A DNA stretch of 40,094 nucleotides from the NCBI GenBank assembly GCA_017302935.1, contig JAFLBT010000007.1, forward strand, positions 1 through 40,094, in the 5' to 3' direction. Positions 9,791-17,472 of the stretch are shown in pieces (the stretch's first letter is position 1; each line of letters begins with the position of its first letter). The stretch is from Flavobacteriales bacterium. Its GTDB lineage: Bacteria; Bacteroidota; Bacteroidia; Flavobacteriales; Flavobacteriaceae. Under the pieces are notes generated by a model. It made no database searches. It was not told where the DNA came from and was given only the letters and a program-made list of their open reading frames with translations. Both the position numbers and the translations under genes were made by a program.

Positions 9791-10513
9791 ATGGAACCAA
9801 AAAAGAATCCGAATGTTGATCCAAAACGAAATAGTGGTCTCTATTTTCAACTTGGTTTAGCAGCAATAGTTGTTCTTTCTTACTTAGCGATTGAGTTAAA
9901 AACATATGAGAAAGATTTGTCTGGATTAACTTCTAAAGTGGATAATAGCTTCTTAGATGAAGAAGTGCCAATTACACAACAATTAAATCAACCACCACCA
10001 CCTCCACCACCTCCACCACCAGCACCAGAGGTGATTAAGGTTGTAGAAGATAAAAAAGAAATTAAAGAAGTTCAAATTCAATCTACAGAAACCAACCAAA
10101 AAGAGGAAATTGTAAAAGCTGAAAAAGTTGTTGTGGCTCAAGAAGAAGAACCAGAACCTGATGTTCCTTTTGCCATTATTGAAGATGTACCACTTTTTCC
10201 TGGTTGCGAAAGTGTAGCCAAAGAAAAGAGAAAAGATTGTTTTCAAGAAAAAATACAAGCACACATCAAGAAAAACTTTCAATATCCTGAAGCGGCAATG
10301 GATGCCGGTCATCAAGGAAAAGTGTTTGTAAGTTTCATCATTGAAAGAGATGGCTCTGTTACCATTGCTAACATGAGAGCTCCTTATCCAACACTTGAGA
10401 AAGAAGCACAAAGAATTATGTCTAAATTACCTAAAATGGTTCCCGGTAAACAAAGAGGGAAACCGGTAAGAATGACCATGAGTATTCCAATTACTTTTAA
10501 ATTAGACAATTAA
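9791..10513 (+). CDS. TonB-family energy transducer with polyproline spacer
   Basis: A 240-residue TonB protein, which passes the energy of the proton gradient from ExbBD in the inner membrane to outer-membrane transporters. In order: a short basic cytoplasmic tail, one membrane helix (about residues 18-35, beginning LYFQLGL), a periplasmic spacer with ten consecutive prolines (P68-P77) and a Glu/Lys-rich stretch, then a TonB C-terminal domain (about 135-240). The C-terminal domain opens with FPGC and contains C139 and C150 (Cys-x10-Cys-Phe), then YPEAAMDAGHQGKVFVSF, APYP, and GKPVRMTMSIPITFKL. A paralogue of the same layout follows immediately, and a related domain occurs in remB. No exbB/exbD genes are in the window. 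It ends at a terminator hairpin, so it is probably transcribed on its own or with upstream genes. Confidence 0.93.
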   Translation: MEPKKNPNVDPKRNSGLYFQLGLAAIVVLSYLAIELKTYEKDLSGLTSKVDNSFLDEEVPITQQLNQPPPPPPPPPPAPEVIKVVEDKKEIKEVQIQSTETNQKEEIVKAEKVVVAQEEEPEPDVPFAIIEDVPLFPGCESVAKEKRKDCFQEKIQAHIKKNFQYPEAAMDAGHQGKVFVSFIIERDGSVTIANMRAPYPTLEKEAQRIMSKLPKMVPGKQRGKPVRMTMSIPITFKLDN

Positions 10514-10517
10514 AATC

Positions 10518-10545
10518 AAATCCACTGAAAAGTGGATTTTTTTTT
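10518..10545 (+). terminator. Rho-independent terminator after first tonB
   Basis: A stem AATCCACT / AGTGGATT with a GAAA (GNRA-type) loop is followed by an uninterrupted run of T. It starts only a few bases after the stop codon. Confidence 0.85.
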
Positions 10546-10591
10546 GGCATGTTTATTGGGTTAGGGTTAATGAACCAAAAAAGTAATTATT

Positions 10592-11353
10592 ATGAGAGCT
10601 TCTGAAAACCAATCCAATCGAAACCTAAACTCAAATTTATATTTTCAGTTAGGGTTATTAGTTAGTTTAATGACTGTTTATTTTGTTATTGAATACAAAA
10701 CACCTTATGTAAACGAAAAAGTTTTTGTTTACAAAGTCCCAGCCACTGTTGAAGAGAAAGTTTTTGCAGGTAATTTCAAAATAGAAAAGGAACCAAAAAT
10801 CGAACCTAAAAAGGAGATTGTTAAGCCGAAAACTTTTGTAAAGCCTAAAATTACCAATTTCAAACCGGTTTCCAACACAACTGAAATTCCGGCTACAGAT
10901 CAGACTGAACCTGAACAAGTAGAAACTCCAATTGAAACTAAGCCTGAGCCAACAGTAGTTACTACTATTGTAGATGATCCGTCAAAGTTTAAAAATCTTT
11001 GGGAACTTGACGAAAAACCTACTTTTAGTAAATGTTCCGGATTAAAAGGATTAGAAAGAGATAAATGTTTCAATGAAGAAATGAGTCGCTTTTTAAAAAA
11101 TAAATTGGAGTATCCTGAAAAAGAAATGGAGAAAAGAATTGAAGGTACTGTTTTCATTCAGTTTGTAATTAACACTGACGGAAGTATTTCAGATGTATCG
11201 GCAATTAACAGAAAAAATCAAGTTATTCCAAACTTTGAAAAGGAAGCTTTTCGGGTGATAAAACAGCTACCGCGTTTCAAACCGGGTATGCAAGGAGGAA
11301 AACCGGTAAGAGTTGCCTATCAAATCCCAATCAAATTTAAATTAGTTGAATAA
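10592..11353 (+). CDS. TonB-family energy transducer, second paralogue
   Basis: A 253-residue protein with the same layout as the preceding TonB: a basic tail, a membrane helix opening with the same LYFQLGL motif, a Lys/Pro/Glu-rich periplasmic linker (about residues 65-130) without a polyproline run, and a C-terminal TonB domain from about residue 145. The domain has FSKC with C148 and C159 (again Cys-x10-Cys-Phe), YPEKEMEKRIEGTVFIQF, and GKPVRVAYQIPIKFKL. The shared motifs and tandem position indicate an old gene duplication. The different linkers suggest the two copies may reach different partners. The terminator between them and the one after this gene suggest separate transcription units, although no strong promoter motif is visible before this copy. 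Confidence 0.92.
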   Translation: MRASENQSNRNLNSNLYFQLGLLVSLMTVYFVIEYKTPYVNEKVFVYKVPATVEEKVFAGNFKIEKEPKIEPKKEIVKPKTFVKPKITNFKPVSNTTEIPATDQTEPEQVETPIETKPEPTVVTTIVDDPSKFKNLWELDEKPTFSKCSGLKGLERDKCFNEEMSRFLKNKLEYPEKEMEKRIEGTVFIQFVINTDGSISDVSAINRKNQVIPNFEKEAFRVIKQLPRFKPGMQGGKPVRVAYQIPIKFKLVE

Positions 11354-11370
11354 TATTTCATAGAAATGTA

Positions 11371-11392
11371 TCCCACTTCGGTGGGATTTTTT
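11371..11392 (+). terminator. Rho-independent terminator after second tonB
   Basis: A stem TCCCAC / GTGGGA is closed by a TTCG tetraloop (the very stable C(UUCG)G type in RNA) and followed by six T. deoC begins 12 bases later. Confidence 0.9.
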
Positions 11393-11403
11393 AATTTTAC
11401 ACT

Positions 11404-12147
11404 ATGGATATCAAACAATATTTAGATTCTACCTATTTAAAAACGGCAGAACAAGCAAATTTATCAGAAGCTGAGGATGTTAAAGTTGTTTCTTCTTTTA
11501 TTCAAGAAGCAATTAAGCATCATTTTAAACTTATCATGATTCGCCCTAAACATGTAGCATTGGCAAAAAAAATGATTACTGAAGCGGCTTCAAAAGTTTT
11601 GGTTGGAACGGTAATTTCTTTTCCTGAAGGAACAAATACTTTGGAAGAAAAATTGGCTGAAGCCGAAAAGGCCATTCATGACGGTGTAGATGATTTAGAT
11701 TTTGTTTGCAATTATCAAGCGTTTAAAAACGGCAATTCTGCTTTGGTAAAAGAAGAAGTATTGAAATGCACTCAATTTGGACTTTCACATCATAAAACTG
11801 TAAAATGGATAATTGAGGTAGCTGCATTATCCAATCAGGAGATTATTCAACTTTCTGCACTGATAAAGAATGTGGTCATGTCAAATTGTAAAGAAGATCA
11901 ATATGCTTCCGTTTTTGTGAAATCATCTACCGGATTTTATAAAACTGAAAATAATAAACCCAATGGTGCAACAGTTTCCTCAATAATAGTGATGTTGGAA
12001 AACAGTTCGCCTCTACCGGTGAAGGCAGCCGGCGGTGTTCGCTCCTATGAAGAAGCTGTAGAAATGATTCAACTAGGCGTAAAACGTATCGGCACATCTT
12101 CAGCCTTAGCCATTATTACGGGACAAAAAGTCCAAAGCGGATATTAA
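11404..12147 (+). CDS. deoC: Deoxyribose-phosphate aldolase
   Basis: A 247-residue class I aldolase of the DeoC family. It cleaves 2-deoxyribose 5-phosphate to glyceraldehyde 3-phosphate and acetaldehyde in deoxynucleoside catabolism in the cytoplasm. The Schiff-base lysine is K173 in the FVKSSTGF motif, and the second conserved lysine is K207 in VKAAGGVRS. VGTVISFPEG and the C-terminal GTSSALAII segment also fit the TIM barrel family. The start is ATG at 11404, right after the terminator of the upstream tonB. A TAATTTTA sequence about 10 bases before the ATG resembles a -7 element with one mismatch. remB follows 18 bases later on the same strand and may share the transcript. No other deo genes are nearby. 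Confidence 0.95.
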   Translation: MDIKQYLDSTYLKTAEQANLSEAEDVKVVSSFIQEAIKHHFKLIMIRPKHVALAKKMITEAASKVLVGTVISFPEGTNTLEEKLAEAEKAIHDGVDDLDFVCNYQAFKNGNSALVKEEVLKCTQFGLSHHKTVKWIIEVAALSNQEIIQLSALIKNVVMSNCKEDQYASVFVKSSTGFYKTENNKPNGATVSSIIVMLENSSPLPVKAAGGVRSYEEAVEMIQLGVKRIGTSSALAIITGQKVQSGY

Positions 12148-12165
12148 TCATATTACCTTTTTTTG

Positions 12166-14262
12166 ATGAAAAAATTTATATTAATTATAGTTTTTAGTTG
12201 TTTTTCTTTTAATGTTTTTGGACAAGACAAGAGCATTGAACAATTTCCGGTTTTTCCTTCCTGTCAACAAAAATCAAATGTTGAGTTAGAAAATTGTTTC
12301 TATGAAGAAGTTCAAAAATTGGTTTTTTCATCGTTCACTATCCCCGAAAAAGTAAAAGAAAACGGTTTCAAAGGTAGTTTTAGAGTGCTTTTTGAAGTAA
12401 ACAAAGAAGGAAAGTTTGTTTTGCAATATGTGGATGCACCTTATCCTGAATTAAACGAAGAGGTAAAGAGAATTTTTGGTTTAATGCCGATTATTGGTCC
12501 ACCAACTTTTGCCGGAAATCCAACTTATTCAAGGTATTCTATTAAAATAAATATTCCATTAGAAGAAAGTTTAAATGCAGCAAATTCAGTTTTAAATGAA
12601 TCTTCAAAAAATCTAAATCAAAAAAAGGAATTAACAGAATATGATGCGATTAAATACAGCGAATTTTCTCATCCTGAATTTAAAAGTAATTTAAATATTC
12701 CATTTAGTCATAATTTATATACGCAGTTTGATGCGGCTTTAAATCAAATAGGAACAAATAATCACACAGCATCAAAACCATATACGTATGCCGAAGTGAG
12801 CCAGTATTATGATTTTAAGGAAGCCTATCAAAAAATTAAAAAAGACAAATCAAGCGTTTGGGGTAAAAAATTATGGAATGATCATACGGTAGCCATTCAA
12901 GGGGAAGATTATTGGTTCACTTTGAACCCTATTTTTGATTTAAGGGCCGGAGTTTCAAGTCCAAAAGTTAATGATTACACCTATCAAAATACAAGAGGTA
13001 TTCAAATTCAAGGAGGTTTAGGAAAAAAATTAAATTTTACAACTTCCATTTATGAAAGTCAAGGAAGATTTGCAGGATATTACAATGATTATGCGGAAAG
13101 CATTCAGCCTTCTGGTGGAAATCCAGCTGTAATACCGGGCATAGGCATTGCAAAATCATTTAAAACAGATGCCTATGATTTTGCTCTTGCAGATGCTAAT
13201 ATAACGTATAATGCTGACAAATTTATCAATTTACAGTTGGGTTATGGACGAAATTTTATTGGTGATGGTTATCGCTCTTTGTTAACTTCTGATGGAGCAA
13301 GTCCGTATCCTTTTTTTAAAATCAATACCACTTTTTGGAAGATTAAATATACCAATACCTATATGTGGTTAAAAGACATTCGACCTGAAGCTACAATTGA
13401 TGGAACGTATGGAAGCAAATATATGGCTAATCATTTTTTAAGTTGGAATGTAACAAAAAGATGGAATTTAAGCTTTTTTGAATCAGTAGTTTGGACCAAT
13501 ACAAATGATAGAGGCTTTGATTTTAGCTTTGTTAATCCAATTATTTTTTACAGAACGGTTGAGTTTAATTCATCCTCAAAAACCGGAAACGCAATGTTAG
13601 GCTTTACTTCAAAGTATAAATTGAGTAACCAATGGGCGATTTATGGTCAATTTTTGATTGATGAATTTGCCTTGAATGATGTTAAAGCATCCAACAAAAG
13701 TTGGCGAAATAAATTTGGTTATCAAGCAGGTGTGAAATATTATAATGCTTTTAATATTCAGAATTTATTCTTGCAAGCTGAATATAATCACGTGAATCCT
13801 TATGTGTATGCTCACAGTAATCCAATTACCAATTATGGTCACAGTAACCAAAGTTTAGGTCATCAGTGGGGAGGAAATGCAAAAGAATTTTTGATAATTG
13901 CGAGATACAATAAAGACAGATGGTTTGGCGATTTGAAATTAACTTACGGTGTTCGTGGATTAGATTTTGATAACGATGATGATTCGTTTAATTATGGTGG
14001 AAATATCTATAAAAATTATAATGAGGGTCGTCCGTTTGACACTGGTGTAAAAGTTGGTCAAGGAAATAAAACAACCATTATGATAGCCGATTTTCAGGCG
14101 GGATATTTAATTAATCCTTCTACAAACTTTAAACTCTTTGGAAGTTTAATTTATAGAAGTTTTGATCCTTCCAAAAATACGCTTACCACTTTTAAACAAG
14201 ATACTACTTGGTTTTCATTTGGTGTTCGTGCAGATTTATTTAATTGGTATTTTGATTATTAA
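12166..14262 (+). CDS. remB: Gliding motility protein RemB, with TonB-like N-terminal domain and beta-barrel body
   Basis: About 698 residues starting at ATG 12166; an in-frame TTG directly before it adds nothing. A signal peptide (about residues 1-19, ending FGQ) precedes a domain at about residues 24-135 that aligns with the C-terminal domains of the two TonB proteins upstream: FPVFPSC with C33 and C44 in the same Cys-x10-Cys-Phe spacing, IPEKVKENGFKGSFRVLFEV, and APYP at 91-94. After a linker, residues about 180-698 show repeated aromatic beta-strands (WNLSFFESVVW, GYQAGVKYYN, FSFGVRADLFNWYFDY) typical of an outer-membrane barrel. In Flavobacterium johnsoniae, RemB is a gliding-associated protein encoded close to sprA, which matches this neighbourhood. 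The function of the TonB-like head is unknown to me. Identification rests on gene order, size and sequence character. Confidence 0.8.
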   Translation: MKKFILIIVFSCFSFNVFGQDKSIEQFPVFPSCQQKSNVELENCFYEEVQKLVFSSFTIPEKVKENGFKGSFRVLFEVNKEGKFVLQYVDAPYPELNEEVKRIFGLMPIIGPPTFAGNPTYSRYSIKINIPLEESLNAANSVLNESSKNLNQKKELTEYDAIKYSEFSHPEFKSNLNIPFSHNLYTQFDAALNQIGTNNHTASKPYTYAEVSQYYDFKEAYQKIKKDKSSVWGKKLWNDHTVAIQGEDYWFTLNPIFDLRAGVSSPKVNDYTYQNTRGIQIQGGLGKKLNFTTSIYESQGRFAGYYNDYAESIQPSGGNPAVIPGIGIAKSFKTDAYDFALADANITYNADKFINLQLGYGRNFIGDGYRSLLTSDGASPYPFFKINTTFWKIKYTNTYMWLKDIRPEATIDGTYGSKYMANHFLSWNVTKRWNLSFFESVVWTNTNDRGFDFSFVNPIIFYRTVEFNSSSKTGNAMLGFTSKYKLSNQWAIYGQFLIDEFALNDVKASNKSWRNKFGYQAGVKYYNAFNIQNLFLQAEYNHVNPYVYAHSNPITNYGHSNQSLGHQWGGNAKEFLIIARYNKDRWFGDLKLTYGVRGLDFDNDDDSFNYGGNIYKNYNEGRPFDTGVKVGQGNKTTIMIADFQAGYLINPSTNFKLFGSLIYRSFDPSKNTLTTFKQDTTWFSFGVRADLFNWYFDY

Positions 14263-14326
14263 TTGTTTTTTAGGGTTTGAAAATAATTCAGTAGATTTTA
14301 TATTTTTTTCTGAACTGTTCAATCGG

Positions 14327-14353
14327 TTGTAAGTAGAGTTATTTGTATCTTTG
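14327..14353 (+). promoter_or_regulatory. Candidate promoter for the cytochrome oxidase accessory operon
   Basis: TTG at 14327-14329, a 16-base spacer (slightly short), and TATCTTTG at 14346-14353, an exact TANNTTTG match. It lies 23 bases before the proposed TTG start of the heme O synthase gene in the 114-base gap after remB. Confidence 0.5.
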
Positions 14354-14376
14354 CCGAAAATTAAAATACGGCATTT

Positions 14377-15294
14377 TTGAACTCCGAAACAATTACTACT
14401 TCCAATAGAACTCTTTTTGGCGATTTTAAAGAAATCACAAAGGCGGGTTTATCCATTAGCGTAGTTTTTTCTTCTATTGCCGGCTATTTTTTAGGAATTT
14501 TATCGCTTTCAGAGTTCAGCTGGACTACTTTTTTATTTTTAGCTATCGGTGGCTATTGTATGGTTGGAGCTTCTAATACCTATAATCAACTTATCGAAAA
14601 AGATTTAGATAAATTGATGGATAGAACCAAAAATAGACCCATTGCAGCCGGAAGAGTTTCAAATAAAAGAGCATTCATTTTGGCTTCGGTTTTAACCTTA
14701 ATTGGGATTGTTATTTTATATTTAATTAATCCCAAAACAGCAATGTTTGGGGCAATTTCGATTTTTTTATACACAAGTGTTTATACCCCTTTAAAAACGG
14801 TTACTTCTCTTTCTGTTTTTGTGGGTGCCATTCCGGGAGCCATTCCTTTTATGTTGGGTTGGGTGGCTGCTACAGATGATTTCAGTTTAGAAGCCGGAAC
14901 CTTGTTTTTAATTCAGTTTTTTTGGCAATTTCCCCATTTTTGGGCCATTGGATGGTTTTTGTATGATGATTATAAAAAAGCAGGATTTTTTATGTTACCA
15001 ACTGGTGAAAAAGACAAAGGAACTGCATTGCAAATCATTTTATATACCATATGGTTAATCATTGCATCGATATTACCGGCTGTTTTTCCATACATAGGAA
15101 TAGTAGGAAGCCGTTTATATTTAACACCAATTTCGGCAGTAATTGTTTTTTTAATCGGTGTTTGGATGCTTTATTTTGCATTCGAATTATATAAAAAGAG
15201 AGATGCAAAAGCTGCTCGAAAATTGATGTTGAGTAGTGTTAGTTATATTACGTTGATTCAATTGGTTTACATTGCAGATAAATTTCTAAGATAA
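14377..15294 (+). CDS. cyoE: Protoheme IX farnesyltransferase (heme O synthase)
   Basis: A 305-residue polytopic membrane protein of the UbiA prenyltransferase superfamily (CyoE/CtaB). It attaches a farnesyl group to heme b to make heme O for heme-copper oxidases. The first polyprenyl-diphosphate/Mg motif is visible at about residues 67-90 (NQLIEKDLDKLMDRTKNRP), with a Glu at a position often Asp. The second conserved loop is YDDYKKAGFFMLP. About eight to nine hydrophobic helices are present. The start is a TTG at 14377; there is no ATG between the promoter and the conserved GDFKEITK region, so a non-ATG start is likely. It heads a run of oxidase genes (subunit III, subunit III, subunit IV), which supports the role. 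Confidence 0.94.
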   Translation: MNSETITTSNRTLFGDFKEITKAGLSISVVFSSIAGYFLGILSLSEFSWTTFLFLAIGGYCMVGASNTYNQLIEKDLDKLMDRTKNRPIAAGRVSNKRAFILASVLTLIGIVILYLINPKTAMFGAISIFLYTSVYTPLKTVTSLSVFVGAIPGAIPFMLGWVAATDDFSLEAGTLFLIQFFWQFPHFWAIGWFLYDDYKKAGFFMLPTGEKDKGTALQIILYTIWLIIASILPAVFPYIGIVGSRLYLTPISAVIVFLIGVWMLYFAFELYKKRDAKAARKLMLSSVSYITLIQLVYIADKFLR

Positions 15295-15306
15295 TTTTAA
15301 AAAAAT

Positions 15307-15882
15307 ATGACAGTTCAAGAATATAACGAAAGAAAAGCACAATCGTATAAATTGCTACTTTGGTTTGCCATGATTAGTATGGTGATGATGTTTGCTGGAT
15401 TAACAAGTGCTTATGTAGTGAGTACTTCGCGAAAAGACTGGCTGAAAGAATTTGATATGCCAATTGCCTTTGTTTGGAGTACTATTTTAATTATAATCAG
15501 TAGTGTAACCATTCATTTGGCACTATCGTTTATTAAAAAAAATGACAAGGCAAAAACAAGTTTACTTTTATGGGTTACTTTGTTACTCGGAATTGGGTTT
15601 GTTTTTACACAATTTTTAGGTTTCGGACAAATTATTGAAAATGGTTATTTTTTTACCGGAAGTGAAAGTAATGTGACCACTTCCTTTTTGTACATCATTG
15701 TGATAATGCACTTGGCACACCTTTTTGGAGGACTAATCGCATTGCTAATCGTAATTTATAATCATTATAAACAAAAATACAATTCAACTCAAACCCTTGG
15801 AATTGAGCTTGCTGCAATGTTTTGGCATTTTCTTGATTTCTTATGGATTTTGTTGTTTTTATTTTTCTATTTTTACGAATAG
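15307..15882 (+). CDS. Heme-copper oxidase subunit III, short form
   Basis: A 191-residue membrane protein with five hydrophobic segments, the size of bacterial five-helix oxidase subunit III. Typical features are MFAGLTSAYVVS in the first helix, MHLAHLFGGLIALL in the fourth, and the C-terminal AAMFWHFLDFLWILLFLFFY, where the WHF.D..W signature of subunit III is clear. It follows the heme O synthase by 12 bases. Subunit III stabilises the catalytic subunit I and helps proton uptake. It is accompanied by a second, longer subunit III gene directly downstream; the two are clearly diverged rather than recent copies. Confidence 0.92.
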   Translation: MTVQEYNERKAQSYKLLLWFAMISMVMMFAGLTSAYVVSTSRKDWLKEFDMPIAFVWSTILIIISSVTIHLALSFIKKNDKAKTSLLLWVTLLLGIGFVFTQFLGFGQIIENGYFFTGSESNVTTSFLYIIVIMHLAHLFGGLIALLIVIYNHYKQKYNSTQTLGIELAAMFWHFLDFLWILLFLFFYFYE

Positions 15883-15892
15883 AAAATTTATG

Positions 15893-15900
15893 TAAATTTG
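15893..15900 (+). promoter_or_regulatory. Candidate -7 promoter element before the long subunit III gene
   Basis: TAAATTTG matches TANNTTTG and lies 26 bases before the start codon at 15926. No clear TTG is present at the usual upstream distance, so this may be a secondary promoter inside the operon. Confidence 0.35.
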
Positions 15901-15925
15901 GGAACTTTTTAACTAATAACTATAT

Positions 15926-16939
15926 ATGGGAGCGACAGTTACTACAACTGAAGAAAAAATCTGGAATGGCGGAAATGAGCCAATGGGTGCTAGCTATGGT
16001 AAAATGATGATGTGGTTTTTCATCTTATCAGATGCTTTAACCTTTACGGGATTCTTAGCAGCATACGGTTTTTCAAGATTTAAATTTGCAGAAAGTTGGC
16101 CAATTGCCGACGAAGTGTTTAATCACTTTCCATTCATGCACGGGCACGACTTGCCAATGTTGTATGTTGCATTAATGACTTTTATTTTGATTTTCTCTTC
16201 TGTAACAATGGTACTTGCTGTTGATGCAGGGCACCACATGCAGAAATCAAAAGTAGCTTTTTATATGTTTTTAACCATTATTGGAGGTCTTATTTTCGTA
16301 GGATCGCAAGCCTGGGAATGGAAAAACTTTATCAAAGGCGAATATGGAGCAATCGAAACCAAAGGAGGAAGCATTATTCAGTTTGTGGATCAAGATGGTA
16401 AACGAATTCAATTAGAAAAATTTGCTAAAACGCTACCAGGTGATCGTGTTCAACATGAGCGTAAAAATGGAATTTGGTTCACTAAAGAAGCGTCTTTGCC
16501 AGGATATTCAATAGCTGAGGTTGTTGAAGGTTTCAAAGCTAATCCAAACATTTTGGTTAGAACGCAACAAATGTATTTGGATAAAAATGACAAAACCGGA
16601 GTTCATCCTACTTTAAATAAAGAAAAGCATAAAACCATTTTAACCCGTGAAGAATCATTAGCTCGTTTGAATGATGCTGTGCATGTTGTTCAAGGAGCTA
16701 ACTTGGTTAGAAATGAATACGGTAATAAACAATTTGCTAACTTCTTTTTCTTCATTACTGGTTTTCACGGATTCCACGTTTTTTCAGGAGTAGTAATTAA
16801 CTTCATTATCTTCTTAAATGTAATTTTAGGAACGTATGAGCGTAGAAAAAATTACGAAATGGTAGAGAAAGTAGGGTTGTATTGGCACTTTGTAGATTTA
16901 GTTTGGGTATTTGTATTTACCTTCTTCTACTTAGTATAA
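15926..16939 (+). CDS. Heme-copper oxidase subunit III, long form with extramembrane insertion
   Basis: A 337-residue subunit III. The membrane part matches the family: a first helix with FFILSDALTFTGFLAAY, the conserved FITGFHGFHVFSGVVINF helix, and the terminal GLYWHFVDLVWVFVFTFFYL. Between the third and fourth helices, at about residues 130-245, lies a hydrophilic stretch of roughly 115 residues (GSIIQFVDQDGKRIQLEKF, LPGYSIAEVVEGF, NLVRNEYGNKQFAN) that the short form lacks. Insertions of this kind occur in Bacteroidota caa3-type subunit III as far as I recall; the function is not known to me. Genes on both sides belong to the same oxidase cluster. Subunits I and II must lie elsewhere. Confidence 0.92.
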   Translation: MGATVTTTEEKIWNGGNEPMGASYGKMMMWFFILSDALTFTGFLAAYGFSRFKFAESWPIADEVFNHFPFMHGHDLPMLYVALMTFILIFSSVTMVLAVDAGHHMQKSKVAFYMFLTIIGGLIFVGSQAWEWKNFIKGEYGAIETKGGSIIQFVDQDGKRIQLEKFAKTLPGDRVQHERKNGIWFTKEASLPGYSIAEVVEGFKANPNILVRTQQMYLDKNDKTGVHPTLNKEKHKTILTREESLARLNDAVHVVQGANLVRNEYGNKQFANFFFFITGFHGFHVFSGVVINFIIFLNVILGTYERRKNYEMVEKVGLYWHFVDLVWVFVFTFFYLV

Positions 16940-16958
16940 TTTATTAAACGAATTTAAA

Positions 16959-17399
16959 ATGGCACACGCACATAATTTAGCAATTTTTAGAGGAAGACTT
17001 AAATTCAAGTCTAACGAGCAAAAAATTTGGGGAGTTTTAATCTTTCTTTCTATCGTAACAGCGATTGAGGTTGTATTAGGTATTTATAAACCAGCTGCCT
17101 TAATGACTGCTTGGATTTCACCATTTGAAGGTGGTTTTGGAGCGACTCTTATGAATATGATTTTATCACCATTCATATATATTATTCCTTTGAACTTAAT
17201 CTTTTTAGTTTTAACTATTGTTAAAGCATATTATATCACTTGGGATTTCATGCACATGAGAGATGAAAAATCAAGTTTAAGAAGATCTGTTGTATGGACA
17301 TTTGTATTCCTTGCCTTATACATTGCTTTGATATTTTTGTTAGAAGGAGGTTATATTTTCGATGTGTATAAATCATCAATAATTAAGTGGAACTTTTAA
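16959..17399 (+). CDS. Cytochrome c oxidase subunit IV family protein
   Basis: A 146-residue membrane protein with three to four hydrophobic helices and a His-rich N-terminus. It resembles the prokaryotic cytochrome oxidase subunit IV (COX4_pro type) of caa3 oxidases; the helix with KAYYITWDFMHMRDEKSSLRR matches the usual MHL.D pattern after the penultimate helix. These small subunits stabilise the CuB site of subunit I. The gene follows the long subunit III by 19 bases and ends 20 bases before a strong terminator, so it closes the cyoE-led operon. Confidence 0.9.
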   Translation: MAHAHNLAIFRGRLKFKSNEQKIWGVLIFLSIVTAIEVVLGIYKPAALMTAWISPFEGGFGATLMNMILSPFIYIIPLNLIFLVLTIVKAYYITWDFMHMRDEKSSLRRSVVWTFVFLALYIALIFLLEGGYIFDVYKSSIIKWNF

Positions 17400-17419
17400 C
17401 GATAAATTTTAATATATTT

Positions 17420-17450
17420 AAGGTACGCATTGCGTACCTTTTTTTATTTT
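17420..17450 (+). terminator. Rho-independent terminator of the oxidase operon
   Basis: A nine-base-pair stem AAGGTACGC / GCGTACCTT with an ATT loop (17420-17440) is followed by a T-rich tract. Confidence 0.88.
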
Positions 17451-17452
17451 TG
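17445..17452 (+). promoter_or_regulatory. Possible -7 element overlapping the terminator tail
   Basis: TATTTTTG fits TANNTTTG, 20 bases before the start of the next gene. It lies inside the T-tract of the terminator, so the match could be chance; no properly spaced TTG is seen. Confidence 0.3.
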
Positions 17453-17472
17453 TAAAGCATAAATGCATTGCA

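Noticed and set aside
9983..10411. 142-residue minus-strand frame rich in Trp and Phe
   Set aside because: It is antisense to the proline tract and linker of the first TonB gene; the Trp run is simply the reverse complement of proline codons.
14288..14372. Possible terminator or hairpin between remB and the heme O synthase gene
   Set aside because: Only four- to five-base-pair stems (TTCAG/CTGAA; GCCG/CGGC) with large loops are visible, too weak to call.
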